Part shown: one piece after another, positions 35,707 through 44,109 of the stretch
Position numbering within the stretch: the first letter of the stretch is position 1
How the letters are laid out: each line of letters begins with the position of its first letter
DNA from: Gemmiger formicilis
GTDB taxonomy: Bacteria > Bacillota > Clostridia > Oscillospirales > Ruminococcaceae
Assembly: GCF_016900095.1 (NCBI RefSeq)
Contig: NZ_JACJJP010000004.1
Coordinates: 62,001 to 126,000 of the forward strand
Reading direction: 5' to 3'
DNA: 64,000 nucleotides
Position numbers and translations under genes: made by a program
The notes under the pieces: model-generated
Databases searched by the model: none
Told to the model about the DNA's origin: nothing
Seen by the model: only the letters and a program-made list of their open reading frames with translations

Positions 35707-36083
35707 GGCAGTTGCTCCTCTTCCGCCTGGGCTTGCACCAGGCTGTACAGTTCTTGTTGGGTCAGGCCCAGACGCTTGGCTTCCCGCACGAAGGCCCTGA
35801 CCTGCGTTTTGGCAAAATCTTCCCGCCGCTTTTTCCGCAGGGCTTCGGCCGCGCCGGGCGACACGAACATGCCGATGCCTCGCCGCTTGTACAGAAGTCC
35901 TTCGTCCACCAGGCGATTGATGCCCTTGGCGGCAGTGGCCGGGTTGATGTTGAAGGCCCGGGCCAGTTCGTTGGTGCTGGGCACCTGGGTGTCGGCGGGG
36001 TATTCCCCCCGCAGGATGCCGTCTTCCAGCAGTTGGGCGATCTGCCGGTAAATCAGGCTCTGGTCATTGAGAGTTCCCTTCAA
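35703..36083 (-). CDS. GntR-family regulator (YtrA subfamily)
   Basis: A 126-residue repressor. It has a GntR winged helix (IYRQIAQLLEDGILRGEYPADTQVPSTNELARAFNINPATAAKGINRLVDEGLLYKRRG in outline) and a short C-terminal dimer region, the small size typical of the YtrA subfamily. It is the first gene of the ABC operon and probably represses it by binding the palindrome over its own promoter. GGGGGCG precedes the ATG. Confidence 0.88.
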   Translation of the reverse strand: MKGTLNDQSLIYRQIAQLLEDGILRGEYPADTQVPSTNELARAFNINPATAAKGINRLVDEGLLYKRRGIGMFVSPGAAEALRKKRREDFAKTQVRAFVREAKRLGLTQQELYSLVQAQAEEEQLP

Positions 36084-36148
36084 AACAGCGCCCCCTTTCT
36101 TGTGTAGAACAGGCAGGAACCAGAACCGGCTGCGCAGCCCGGTTTATT

Positions 36149-36198
36149 GGTTCATTACTTGTGTAATTAACCATATCACCTTTTGTCTTTTTCGTCAA
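36149..36198 (-). promoter_or_regulatory. Promoter and GntR operator of the ABC operon
   Basis: On the minus strand: TTGACG (36198-36193), 17-base spacer, TATGGT (36175-36170). A near-perfect palindrome GGTTCATTAC-TTGT-GTAATTAACC (36149-36172) overlaps the -10 and the start site, so binding there would block transcription. The match is 9 of 10 between arms. Confidence 0.75.
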
Positions 36199-36246
36199 GA
36201 GGTCTGAACGCATTTTTTTGATTTCTGGGGTGAAAATCCGGCAAAG

Positions 36247-36295
36247 AAAAAGGCGGCGGACAGCCGCACCGGATGGGTGCACACTGTCCGCCGCC
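36247..36295 (-). terminator. pfkA terminator
   Basis: Perfect 12-base stem GGCGGCGGACAG/CTGTCCGCCGCC (36252-36263 with 36284-36295), followed on the minus strand by five Ts. Confidence 0.85.
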
Positions 36296-36320
36296 GAAGC
36301 TGCGGTTTTTGTTATTGCGA

Positions 36321-37397
36321 TCAGCCCAGGCTGATGCCCATAGAGCGGGCCACGTTGAGCATGGCGCAGTCATCGGGCACGCCGCGGGTCTTGCCGGCGA
36401 TCTCGATGAGCGGGTTGGCGGTGACATTGCGGTTGACCATGGCCACGGTCACACCGTAGTGCTCGTCCGCCACCAGGCCGGCGGCATAGGCGCCAAACTG
36501 GGTGGCCAGCACACGGTCGTAGGCGGAAGGAGAACCGCCGCGCTGCATATGGCCGGGCACACAGATGCGGGTCTCGGCACCGGTCATCTGCTCGATCTGG
36601 CGGGCAATGCGGTTGGTGGCGGTGGTGTAGCCATCGGCAGCCCGCTTGGCAGTCCATTCCTTGCGCTTCATCTTGGCTTCCTCCACCGAGACGGCGCCCT
36701 CGGCCACCGCCAGAATGGAGAAGTTCTTGCCGGCTTTGGCGCGGCGCTCCACAGCGTTGGCCACCTTCTTGATATCATAAGGATGCTCGGGGATCAGGAT
36801 GATGTCGGCACCGCCGGCAATACCGGAGTACAGCGTCAGCCACCCGGCCTTGTTGCCCATGATCTCGATGCACATCACCCGGCTGTGGCTGCCGGCGGTG
36901 GTGTGAATGCGGTCGATGACCTCGGTGGCGATGTCCACGGCGGTGTGGAAACCGAAGGTCACGTCGGTACCGTAGATATCGTTATCAATGGTCTTGGGCA
37001 GGCCGATGATGTTGAGGCCTTCCTGGCTGAGGAGGTTGGCAGTCTTGTGGGTACCGTTGCCGCCCAGGCAGAGCAGGCAGTCCAGCTTGGCCGCCTTGTA
37101 GGTCTTCTTCATGGCAGCAACCTTGTCCACGTTGTCATCGCCAACCACGCGCATCATCTTGAAGGGGGTCCGCTTGGTGCCCAGAATGGTACCGCCCACC
37201 GTCAGGATACCGGAAAATTCCGAGGGATCCATGACACGGTAGTTCCCGTTGATCAGTCCGTCATAACCGTTCATGACGCCGATGATCTCCACATTGTCGC
37301 CCATGCGCTGATACAGGGCCTTGGCCACGCCGCGAATGGTTGCGTTCAGGCCGGGGCAGTCGCCGCCGGACGTAAGGATACCAACACGCATTTTCAT
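36321..37397 (-). CDS. pfkA: 6-phosphofructokinase
   Basis: A 358-residue phosphofructokinase, which phosphorylates fructose 6-phosphate in glycolysis. It shows TSGGDCPGLNA (residues 9-19), the substrate loop PKTIDND (134-140) and the C-terminal PGHMQRGGSPSAYDR. The nucleotide loop reads GGNGT (112-116): the last Gly of GGxG favours ATP, while Asn replaces the Asp usual in ATP enzymes and the Lys in PKTIDND is shared with pyrophosphate-using enzymes. The phosphate donor should therefore be treated as open. GGAGGG precedes the ATG. Confidence 0.92.
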   Translation of the reverse strand: MKMRVGILTSGGDCPGLNATIRGVAKALYQRMGDNVEIIGVMNGYDGLINGNYRVMDPSEFSGILTVGGTILGTKRTPFKMMRVVGDDNVDKVAAMKKTYKAAKLDCLLCLGGNGTHKTANLLSQEGLNIIGLPKTIDNDIYGTDVTFGFHTAVDIATEVIDRIHTTAGSHSRVMCIEIMGNKAGWLTLYSGIAGGADIILIPEHPYDIKKVANAVERRAKAGKNFSILAVAEGAVSVEEAKMKRKEWTAKRAADGYTTATNRIARQIEQMTGAETRICVPGHMQRGGSPSAYDRVLATQFGAYAAGLVADEHYGVTVAMVNRNVTANPLIEIAGKTRGVPDDCAMLNVARSMGISLG

Positions 37398-37471
37398 TGT
37401 GTAACCCTCCCGTTATTTGGCTGCGCGGGCGCTGTGCGGCGCACCGCTGCCGAATCGTTTTCTTCGGTTTA

Positions 37472-37501
37472 AGAGTACGCCACCGGGCACCAATTTGTCA
37501 A
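37472..37501 (-). promoter_or_regulatory. pfkA promoter
   Basis: On the minus strand: TTGACA (37501-37496), 18-base spacer, TACTCT (37477-37472). Confidence 0.6.
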
Positions 37502-37614
37502 TGCCTTGCCCGACCGACGACGCAAAAAATTCTGTTGTGTCAGTCTTTTTTGTTTTTGCTTCGGTACTCGGAGCCCCCTGCAAAAAATATATCCCATTTT
37601 TTTGCAAAAAACTG

Positions 37615-37643
37615 TTGACAAACCGGGATCAAGTGGCTATAAT
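37615..37643 (+). promoter_or_regulatory. tRNA promoter
   Basis: TTGACA (37615-37620), 17-base spacer, TATAAT (37638-37643): a perfect sigma-A promoter 39 bases before tRNA-Gln. Confidence 0.92.
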
Positions 37644-37682
37644 AAATAAACGTCGAGGGCAGCAAGCCCAGACAAAACCTAC

Positions 37683-37756
37683 TGGGGATTCGCATAATGG
37701 TAGTGCAGCGGACTCTGACTCCGCCCGTGGGAGTTCGATCCTCTCATCCCCAACCA
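37683..37756 (+). tRNA. tRNA-Gln (CTG)
   Basis: A 74-base tRNA with acceptor arms TGGGGAT/ATCCCCA, anticodon stem GCGGA/TCCGC framing loop CTCTGAC (anticodon CTG), T arm GAGTTCGATCCTC and an encoded CCA. Confidence 0.95.
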
Positions 37757-37760
37757 CTGA

Positions 37761-37792
37761 AACCGCAGCAGCAAGAATGCTGCGGTTTTTTT
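37761..37792 (+). terminator. Hairpin between the two tRNAs
   Basis: Perfect 10-base stem AACCGCAGCA/TGCTGCGGTT followed by a T-run. It would end or attenuate transcription after tRNA-Gln, only two bases before tRNA-Pro. Confidence 0.85.
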
Positions 37793-37794
37793 CT

Positions 37795-37870
37795 CGGGGT
37801 GTAGCGCAGATGGTAGCGCGCTTGGTTCGGGACCAAGAGGCCGTGGGTTCGAATCCCGTCACTCCGACCA
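37795..37870 (+). tRNA. tRNA-Pro (CGG)
   Basis: A 76-base tRNA with acceptor arms CGGGGTG/CACTCCG (one G-T pair), anticodon stem CTTGG/CCAAG framing loop TTCGGGA (anticodon CGG), T arm GGGTTCGAATCCC and an encoded CCA. Confidence 0.95.
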
Positions 37871-37872
37871 AA

Positions 37873-37908
37873 AAGCTCTCAGCTTTGGCTGGGAGCTTTT
37901 TTTGTTGC
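37873..37908 (+). terminator. Terminator after tRNA-Pro
   Basis: Stem AAGCTCTCAGC/GCTGGGAGCTT with a TTTG loop, followed by a run of Ts. Confidence 0.85.
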
Positions 37909-37973
37909 CCGGAAGTTGCGAGGCAGAATGCGGCACCACTTTTGAGTGTTACATCCTTAGCCGCTTTCTTCCA

Positions 37974-38002
37974 TTGTTATTGCCTTTCAGATAATGTATA
38001 AT
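37974..38002 (+). promoter_or_regulatory. Promoter of the Mrr gene
   Basis: TTGTTA (37974-37979), 17-base spacer, TATAAT (37997-38002), 32 bases before the ATG. Confidence 0.65.
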
Positions 38003-38034
38003 TAAACCAGTTTATTGTAAAGGGGATATCTCGA

Positions 38035-38997
38035 ATGGCAATTCCTAAATACGATGACATGTATCGAGAATTTCTAGAAGTTCTTTCCGATAATGCACCG
38101 CACAAAATCGGTGAGATACGAAATATCCTTGCAACTGTATTTCATCTTTCCGACGAAGAACGAAGAGAATTGCTGCCCAGTGGCAAACAGTTTTTGTTCA
38201 ACAACAGAGTGAACTGGACCGCCAGTTATTTGAAGCAAGCCGGCCTCGTCAAGAACATTTCTCGTGGTACATATCAAATTTCGGATTCGGGAAAAAGTGT
38301 CCTCTCTTCGAACGTTCCAAAAATCGATAACAATGTTCTTCTTGAGTTTGACTCATTCAAACACTTTCTTTCTCGCAGTTCTACTACGTCTTCCGACATT
38401 ACTGCCATCGATTCCACCGGTGTAACCGGATCCACCTTTGCGCAACAGTCTGTCATCTCCAGCGAATCCCCTCAGGATATACTGGACAGTGCTTACACAA
38501 AAATCAAAGATGCATTGATTGACGATCTATTGTCGGAAATCATGAAGCAATCTCCTACATTTTTTGAGCACCTTGTGGTAACCCTATTAACAAAAATGGG
38601 ATACGGCAGTTCACTGAAAGGTGCCGGAACCGTCACCAAGAGTACCGGTGACGAAGGAATTGATGGCATTATTCGCGAGGACAAATTGGGATTCAACTTG
38701 ATTTATATACAAGCGAAACGCTGGGATCGCAACAGTACGGTGGGGCGTCCCGAACTGCAAAAATTCGTAGGTGCTTTGGCAGGCCAGGGTGCTACAAAAG
38801 GTTTATTCATTACCACAGCTCAATTCACCAAAGAAGCCAGGGAATATGCAAATAAGCAGCACACAACCAAAATCATACTGATCGACGGCAATGCCTTGGC
38901 TGAACTGATGATCGAACACAATGTAGGTGTATCCGTTGAAGCCATCTATTCCATTAAAAGAATCGATTCAGATTTTTTTGATGATTCCTTGAGTTGA
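38035..38997 (+). CDS. mrr: Mrr-type restriction endonuclease
   Basis: A 320-residue protein with an N-terminal Mrr winged helix (about residues 1-90), a Ser/Thr-rich linker (about 110-150) and a C-terminal Mrr nuclease domain (about 170-305). The PD-(D/E)xK core shows TGDEGIDGIIR, then IYIQAKRW with the Gln-x-Lys pair. Such enzymes cut methylated foreign DNA without a partner methylase (type IV). Codon use is clearly AT-richer than the flanking core genes and the gene follows two tRNA genes, both signs of transfer. GGGGATAT lies before the ATG. Confidence 0.9.
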   Translation: MAIPKYDDMYREFLEVLSDNAPHKIGEIRNILATVFHLSDEERRELLPSGKQFLFNNRVNWTASYLKQAGLVKNISRGTYQISDSGKSVLSSNVPKIDNNVLLEFDSFKHFLSRSSTTSSDITAIDSTGVTGSTFAQQSVISSESPQDILDSAYTKIKDALIDDLLSEIMKQSPTFFEHLVVTLLTKMGYGSSLKGAGTVTKSTGDEGIDGIIREDKLGFNLIYIQAKRWDRNSTVGRPELQKFVGALAGQGATKGLFITTAQFTKEAREYANKQHTTKIILIDGNALAELMIEHNVGVSVEAIYSIKRIDSDFFDDSLS

Positions 38998-39057
38998 TGG
39001 GATGTTTTTCAAGATTCGGTTTTTCACTCCGCCCTCAAAACCGGTAAAGCTGCCGTC

Positions 39058-39096
39058 ATCCGGACTTGTTTCCCACAGGAAACGGTCCGGATTTTT
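39058..39096 (+). terminator. Terminator after mrr
   Basis: Stem ATCCGGAC/GTCCGGAT with inner GTTTCC/GGAAAC and a CACA loop (39058-39092), then Ts. Confidence 0.85.
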
Positions 39097-39222
39097 CTTT
39101 TGTGTGCCTTTCTCTCCCCCCTTCTGCGGCGCGGTATCATATCTGCAAAAGCCGAATATACTGATACAGGCGCTTATTTCCAAGAAAAGCGCCTTGTACT
39201 TTTTTAGTTGCGGGGTGTGCTT

Positions 39223-41067
39223 ATGTGCGGAATTGCCGGATTTTGCAGCTTCAAAGCTGATTTTCTTCAGGAGCCCGGGCGTTGGCCCCGGGCTCTTGTG
39301 AGGATGCGGACAGCGATTGCCCACCGGGGCCATGATCAGACCGGGGAATATCTGCAACACAATGTAGGGCTTGCCCATACCCGGCTTTCCATCCGGGACC
39401 TGCGCGGCGGGGCGCAGCCCATGCTGCGGCGGCGGGGCGAGAGCGACTATGGAATTGTGTACAACGGAGAAATCTACAACGCCGATGAGCTGAAGCAGGA
39501 ACTGCTCCGGCGCGGATACCACTTTGAAACCACCTGCGACACCGAGGTTATTCTTTGCGGGTACATGGAATACGGCATGGAGATCGCAAAAAAGCTGAAT
39601 GGAATTTTTGCGTTCGCCATATGGGATGAAAAACGGAATACCCTGTTTCTATGCCGGGACCGGCTGGGGGTCAAACCGCTGTTCTATGCCGTGAAAGGGG
39701 ATACCCTTGTCTTCGGGTCAGAGCCCAAGGCCCTGTTTGCTCATCCGCTGGTTCACCCGGAAGCCGACCTGGACAGCTTCCGGGAAATCTTTGGGCTGGG
39801 GCCGGCCAGAACCCCCGGGTGCGGCGTATTCCGTGGTCTGCGGGAAGTCAGACCCGGGTGTATTGTGGAATACTCCCGGAAGAATGTGCAGGAGTATTCC
39901 TATTGGACGTTGGAAGCAAAGCCACATACGGACAGCTATGCCCGAACAGTGGAAACCGTATCCTGGCTGCTGCACGACGCCATTCAACGGCAACTGGTAT
40001 CCGATGTGCCGGTGTGCAGCTTTTTATCCGGCGGCATCGATTCCACCGTGGTGACCGCCATCGCCTGCCGACAGCTGCAGTCGGAAGGGCAGACGCTCAA
40101 CACCTTTTCCTTTGATTTTACCCACAACGATACCTGCTTCCAATCCAACGCCTTTCAGCCCACCCGGGACCGCCCGTATGTGGACCTGGTCCTGGGTTTG
40201 TATCCCCTGCACCACACCTATCTGGAATGTGACGAGACCACGCTGGCAGATTTGCTGGAGGATGCTGTCCGGATCAAGGACCTGCCGGGCATGACCGATG
40301 TGGACGCCTCCCTGTATTACTTCTGCGGCCTGGTGAAGCAGCACAACAAGGTGGCGTTGACCGGCGAATGTGCCGACGAGATTTTCGGCGGCTATCCCTG
40401 GTTCTACCGGGAAGACCTGTTCTATGCCGACGGCTTTCCCTGGTCGGCGGACCTGTCGGCCCGGACAGCCCTGCTTTCGGACGAAGCCATCCGCATTTTG
40501 CAGCTGGAGGACTACATGAACGAGCAATACCGGGATACCCTGGCCCGGGTGCCTGCCCTGCCGGAGGAACACGGCGACGCACTGCGCAGGCGGGAGATGG
40601 GCTTTCTGAATCTGCGCTGGTTCATGCAAACCCTGTTGGACCGCATGGACCGTACCAGCATGGCCTGGGGGCTGGAAGCCCGTGTCCCCTTTGCGGATCA
40701 CCGGATTGTGGAGTATGTATATAATGTCCCCTGGGAGATGAAATACGAAAAGGGCATGGAAAAGAAGCTGCTGCGGGATGCCTGCAAGGACCTTTTACCG
40801 CCACAGCTGCTGTACCGTAAAAAGAGCCCCTACCCCAAGACCTACTCGCCGGTATACGAAGCTTTGCTGGCCAAGCGGTTCCGGCAGATCCTGGAGGACC
40901 CCCAGGCCCCCGTGCATCGCTTTCTGGACCGCAAAAAGGCGGAACGTTTTCTGGAACAGCCTAAGGACTACGGCAAGCCGTGGTTCGGCCAGCTGATGGC
41001 AGGGCCGCAGATGATCGCCTACTTTTTGCAGATCAACTATTGGATGAAGCAGTACAACATCACCTGA
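39223..41067 (+). CDS. asnB: Asparagine synthase (glutamine-hydrolysing)
   Basis: A 614-residue AsnB. The N-terminal MCGIAGF places the glutaminase Cys at residue 2 after Met; NGEIYN and GCRDRLG-like LCRDRLGVKPLFY follow. The synthetase domain has the pyrophosphatase loop FLSGGIDSTVV (about residue 268) and GECADEIFGGYPWF. It makes asparagine from aspartate, ATP and glutamine. The ATG at 39223 fixes Cys2; the longer frame from 39208 would bury it. A single-gene unit between two hairpins. Confidence 0.93.
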   Translation: MCGIAGFCSFKADFLQEPGRWPRALVRMRTAIAHRGHDQTGEYLQHNVGLAHTRLSIRDLRGGAQPMLRRRGESDYGIVYNGEIYNADELKQELLRRGYHFETTCDTEVILCGYMEYGMEIAKKLNGIFAFAIWDEKRNTLFLCRDRLGVKPLFYAVKGDTLVFGSEPKALFAHPLVHPEADLDSFREIFGLGPARTPGCGVFRGLREVRPGCIVEYSRKNVQEYSYWTLEAKPHTDSYARTVETVSWLLHDAIQRQLVSDVPVCSFLSGGIDSTVVTAIACRQLQSEGQTLNTFSFDFTHNDTCFQSNAFQPTRDRPYVDLVLGLYPLHHTYLECDETTLADLLEDAVRIKDLPGMTDVDASLYYFCGLVKQHNKVALTGECADEIFGGYPWFYREDLFYADGFPWSADLSARTALLSDEAIRILQLEDYMNEQYRDTLARVPALPEEHGDALRRREMGFLNLRWFMQTLLDRMDRTSMAWGLEARVPFADHRIVEYVYNVPWEMKYEKGMEKKLLRDACKDLLPPQLLYRKKSPYPKTYSPVYEALLAKRFRQILEDPQAPVHRFLDRKKAERFLEQPKDYGKPWFGQLMAGPQMIAYFLQINYWMKQYNIT

Positions 41068-41074
41068 AAATACA

Positions 41075-41112
41075 AAGAGGGTGTCCCTTCGCGGGACACC
41101 CTCCCTGTTTTT
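41075..41112. terminator. Terminator between asnB and the GtrA gene
   Basis: Perfect stem GAGGGTGTCCC/GGGACACCCTC (41077-41103) with a TTCGC loop and Ts on the plus side. It may serve both convergent genes. Confidence 0.75.
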
Positions 41113-41611
41113 ATTGTTTGGGCATGATCCAGAATTTCATGGTCGGGTAGCTGAGTACCACCTGCACCACGATGTTCAGCACATTGGCCAGGGTGGGCGC
41201 CAGGGCGGCTGGCAGGCCCAGCCAGACAAAGAAACTCTGGCTATAGGCGGGCAGCGCACTGGACACGATGACCAGCACCACCGCCAGCACCACGTACCGC
41301 GGCACCGCACGGCTGAACGCCGCGTTGGATTTGAACACCCAGTTTTTCTGTACAAAGAAGTTCACCGTCTGGGCGGCGGCGGTGGCCACAAGAAAGCTCA
41401 GAAAGCCGCACAGTCCCAGATCGCTTTCCACATTGGTGTAGCGGAAGATCAAAAATGAGAAGGGTTGATTCCGGAACGCTGTGAACACGAATCCGGTACA
41501 CACCCACATGACCACAAAATTGACCACAGTGGCACAGTTGGACAGCAGGTTGAAGAGGATGAACTCCCACACGGTGGGATGCGCCTTGATCCAGGCCTTG
41601 ACTGCGTTCAT
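41111..41611 (-). CDS. GtrA-family membrane protein
   Basis: A 166-residue protein with four membrane spans and the GtrA signature around FILFNLLSNCATVVNFVVMW and NFFVQKNWVFKS. Family members move polyprenyl-linked sugars or assist surface glycosylation. The extracellular loop between the first spans is longer than usual (FRNQPFSFLIFRYTNVESDLG). It overlaps the end of the GH3 gene (ATGA), so glycan handling and glycan hydrolysis are translationally linked here. The substrate is unknown. Confidence 0.85.
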   Translation of the reverse strand: MNAVKAWIKAHPTVWEFILFNLLSNCATVVNFVVMWVCTGFVFTAFRNQPFSFLIFRYTNVESDLGLCGFLSFLVATAAAQTVNFFVQKNWVFKSNAAFSRAVPRYVVLAVVLVIVSSALPAYSQSFFVWLGLPAALAPTLANVLNIVVQVVLSYPTMKFWIMPKQ

Positions 41612-44040
41612 GGTGTTTCCTCCTTTGCCGGCGCATTCAGGCGCTGTTCCAGCGCCCTGTTGCGAAGGCCGTTGAGCACAAACTCCGCCACAAGCCGCAC
41701 CAGCCCGATGATCCAGAAGCCTTTCAGTTCCATGACCAGAGCGTCAATCATCCCCATGCTGACCATGCCGTTGGTCATTTTGGCCACGGCACGCAGAGGC
41801 ATGTTGTAATTGAACAGCAGGTTCAGGTCGGGGGTTCCGGCTTGCAGGCTGCGGCGCAGCAAGGCCGTATGCACCCGGTTGATCAGCCAGGCCAGCGGAC
41901 TGCGGCTGTGGCCGATCTCCCCCAGAGTCATATTGCGGTCAATCACCGTCTTTTCCTGGGGGATGGGGTGTCCCAACAAGCGCTCGAATTCCCGGTTGGT
42001 CACATGGACGATGTCCCCAGTCTCGTAATGTGGCAGGGCCAGCCCCGTATAGGGCAGGGGGTCGCCGCTGCCCGGCAGGGTGACCGCCGCACGGAACCGG
42101 ATATCCGCCGCCGATGTACCGGCACAGATCTGGTAGTCGCCCCCTTCCACCGCCCAGCGGTCGGTTTCCACGTTCCAGTAGCGGAACGCACGCCGGTCCA
42201 GCGGGATGGTCAGGGTAGCGCTCTCCCCCGCTTTCAGGAACACCTTGCGGAAGGCCTTGAGCTGACGCCGGGGTCCGAACACCTTGGCATCCGGCTTTCC
42301 CAGATAAATCTGCACCAGTTCGGCGCCGTCAAAGCTGCCGGTGTTTTCCACCGTCAGGGTCACTTTTGTGGAATCGGCCCGGAAATCCCGCCAGGCGAAG
42401 GTGGTATAGCTCAGACCATACCCGAAGGGAAACGCCACCGGGACCCCCACCGTCTGATAATAGCGGTAGCCCACATACACGCTCTCCCGGTAGGGCACGA
42501 TCCGCCCCGGCCCCGCAAACGTTCCGGCGGCAGGGGTATCCTGGTACCGCAGGGGCCAGGTTTCGGCCAGATGTCCGCCGGGGCACGCCTTGCCGGTGAG
42601 CAGGTCCAGCACCGCACCGGCACCGGCCTGCCCGCCCAGCGCCGCATACAGCAGCGCCTTGCAGTGCGGCAGCCAGGGTGTTTCCACCGGGGCCCCCGCG
42701 CTGAGCACCACCACCGTGTTGGGGTTGACTTCGGCCACGGCAGACAGCAGGTCCACCTGGTTGGGAGCCAGGCACATGTCCGTCCGGTCCATGCCCTCGC
42801 TTTCCCGCAGCTCGTCCAGCCCCAGGAAAAGCAGCACCACATCCGCCGTTTGGGCCAGGGCCACCGCCTCGGCCTGCCTGGCCGGGTCGGGGTTGCCGTT
42901 GCGGGCAAAGCCCGGGGCATAGCCCACGGCGCAGATGCCGCTTTCTTCCAGCAGGCCGGTGACGGTATCCACCCGGCTGGCGTTGACGGCGCTGGACCCG
43001 GCCCCTTGGTACCGGGGCACGGCGGCAAAATCGCCGATGACCGCCACCGTGGCGGCAGGGTCCAGGGGCAGGATGCCTTCGTTTTTCAGCAGCACCATGC
43101 CTTCGGCCGCGGCACGGCGGGCCAGGCGATGGTGGGCTTCCGGGTCGGCGGAAGGCTTGTTCTGCCGGATGCGTCGGGCATCCTCAACGAGGGTGAGCAG
43201 CTCCCCTACCCGGGCGTCGATGTCCTGCTCGGTGATCTTGCCGGTTCGCACAGCTTCCATCAGTTCCCGCACGGCGTCCCCGCCGGGGGCGGGCATTTCC
43301 AGGGTGGAACCGTTTTTTACCCCCAGGGCATGGTCGTTGGACCCGCCCCAGTCGGAGACCACCGTCCCGGTAAAGCCCCACTCTCCCCGCAGGATGTCCT
43401 GCAGCAGATGGGTGTTTTCGTTGGCGTAGGTCCCGTTGATGAGGTTGTAGGAGGTCATGAGGGAGCGGGGTTTGCCTTCCTCCACGGCAATCTCAAACCC
43501 GGTGAGGTAGATTTCCCGCAGGGTACGCTCATCCAGGGTGGAATCCGACACCATGCGGCGGGTCTCCTGGTTGTTGACCGCAAAATGCTTGGGACAGGCG
43601 GCGGCACCGCCTTTCTGGATCCCCCGGATCATGCCGGCGGCCAGTTTACCCGCCAGGATGGGGTCTTCGGAATAATATTCAAAGTTGCGCCCGCACAACG
43701 GGCTGCGCTTGATGTTGAGGCCTGGGGCCAGCAGCACGTCCACGTCCTGGGCGGCGGCCTCCTGCCCCATGGCCCGGCCCACTTCCTCCAGCAGGTCGGG
43801 GTCCCAGCTGCCGGCCAGGGTGACCGCCGTGGGAAAGCAGGTGGACGGCGCACTGGGATTGATGCCCAGATGGTCGCTGGCACCTTCCTGTTTGCGCACC
43901 CCGCTGGGGCCGTCGGACAGCCAGAGAGACGGGATGCCGTGTCCGGGCAGAGCCCAGGTGCAGAAGGTGTCGGCACCGGAGAGCAGGGCACATTTTTGTT
44001 CGAGGGTGAGGGTGGAAATTTTCTTGTCAGTCACCGTCAT
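41608..44040 (-). CDS. GH3 beta-glucosidase family enzyme
   Basis: An 810-residue glycoside hydrolase family 3 protein in the usual order: barrel (residues 1 to about 300) with substrate site KHFAVNNQE and the nucleophile Asp230 in VVSDWGG; alpha/beta sandwich (about 315-540); fibronectin-like domain (about 580-660). A C-terminal extension of about 110 residues contains hydrophobic helices and may attach it to the membrane. No signal peptide is seen. An ATG at 44040 is close to AAGGAG; a GTG at 44034 has better spacing. It precedes the GtrA gene in one transcript. Confidence 0.9.
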   Translation of the reverse strand: MTVTDKKISTLTLEQKCALLSGADTFCTWALPGHGIPSLWLSDGPSGVRKQEGASDHLGINPSAPSTCFPTAVTLAGSWDPDLLEEVGRAMGQEAAAQDVDVLLAPGLNIKRSPLCGRNFEYYSEDPILAGKLAAGMIRGIQKGGAAACPKHFAVNNQETRRMVSDSTLDERTLREIYLTGFEIAVEEGKPRSLMTSYNLINGTYANENTHLLQDILRGEWGFTGTVVSDWGGSNDHALGVKNGSTLEMPAPGGDAVRELMEAVRTGKITEQDIDARVGELLTLVEDARRIRQNKPSADPEAHHRLARRAAAEGMVLLKNEGILPLDPAATVAVIGDFAAVPRYQGAGSSAVNASRVDTVTGLLEESGICAVGYAPGFARNGNPDPARQAEAVALAQTADVVLLFLGLDELRESEGMDRTDMCLAPNQVDLLSAVAEVNPNTVVVLSAGAPVETPWLPHCKALLYAALGGQAGAGAVLDLLTGKACPGGHLAETWPLRYQDTPAAGTFAGPGRIVPYRESVYVGYRYYQTVGVPVAFPFGYGLSYTTFAWRDFRADSTKVTLTVENTGSFDGAELVQIYLGKPDAKVFGPRRQLKAFRKVFLKAGESATLTIPLDRRAFRYWNVETDRWAVEGGDYQICAGTSAADIRFRAAVTLPGSGDPLPYTGLALPHYETGDIVHVTNREFERLLGHPIPQEKTVIDRNMTLGEIGHSRSPLAWLINRVHTALLRRSLQAGTPDLNLLFNYNMPLRAVAKMTNGMVSMGMIDALVMELKGFWIIGLVRLVAEFVLNGLRNRALEQRLNAPAKEETP

Positions 44041-44057
44041 CTTCTCCTTTTGCAAAT

Positions 44058-44095
44058 ACCGCAGCCATCCCCGCGTGAGCAGGGACGGCTGCGGT
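44058..44095 (-). repeat. Inverted repeat between the two GH3 genes
   Basis: Perfect arms ACCGCAGCC/GGCTGCGGT (44058-44066 with 44087-44095), extended by ATCCC/GGGAC-like bases. There is no T-run on the minus strand, so it looks more like an mRNA stabiliser or weak attenuator than a full terminator. Confidence 0.6.
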
Positions 44096-44109
44096 GCCTT
44101 TACATCACG

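Noticed and set aside
38968-39522. Minus-strand frame of 184 codons between mrr and asnB
   Set aside because: It runs through a clear terminator hairpin and into asnB antisense; no ribosome site.
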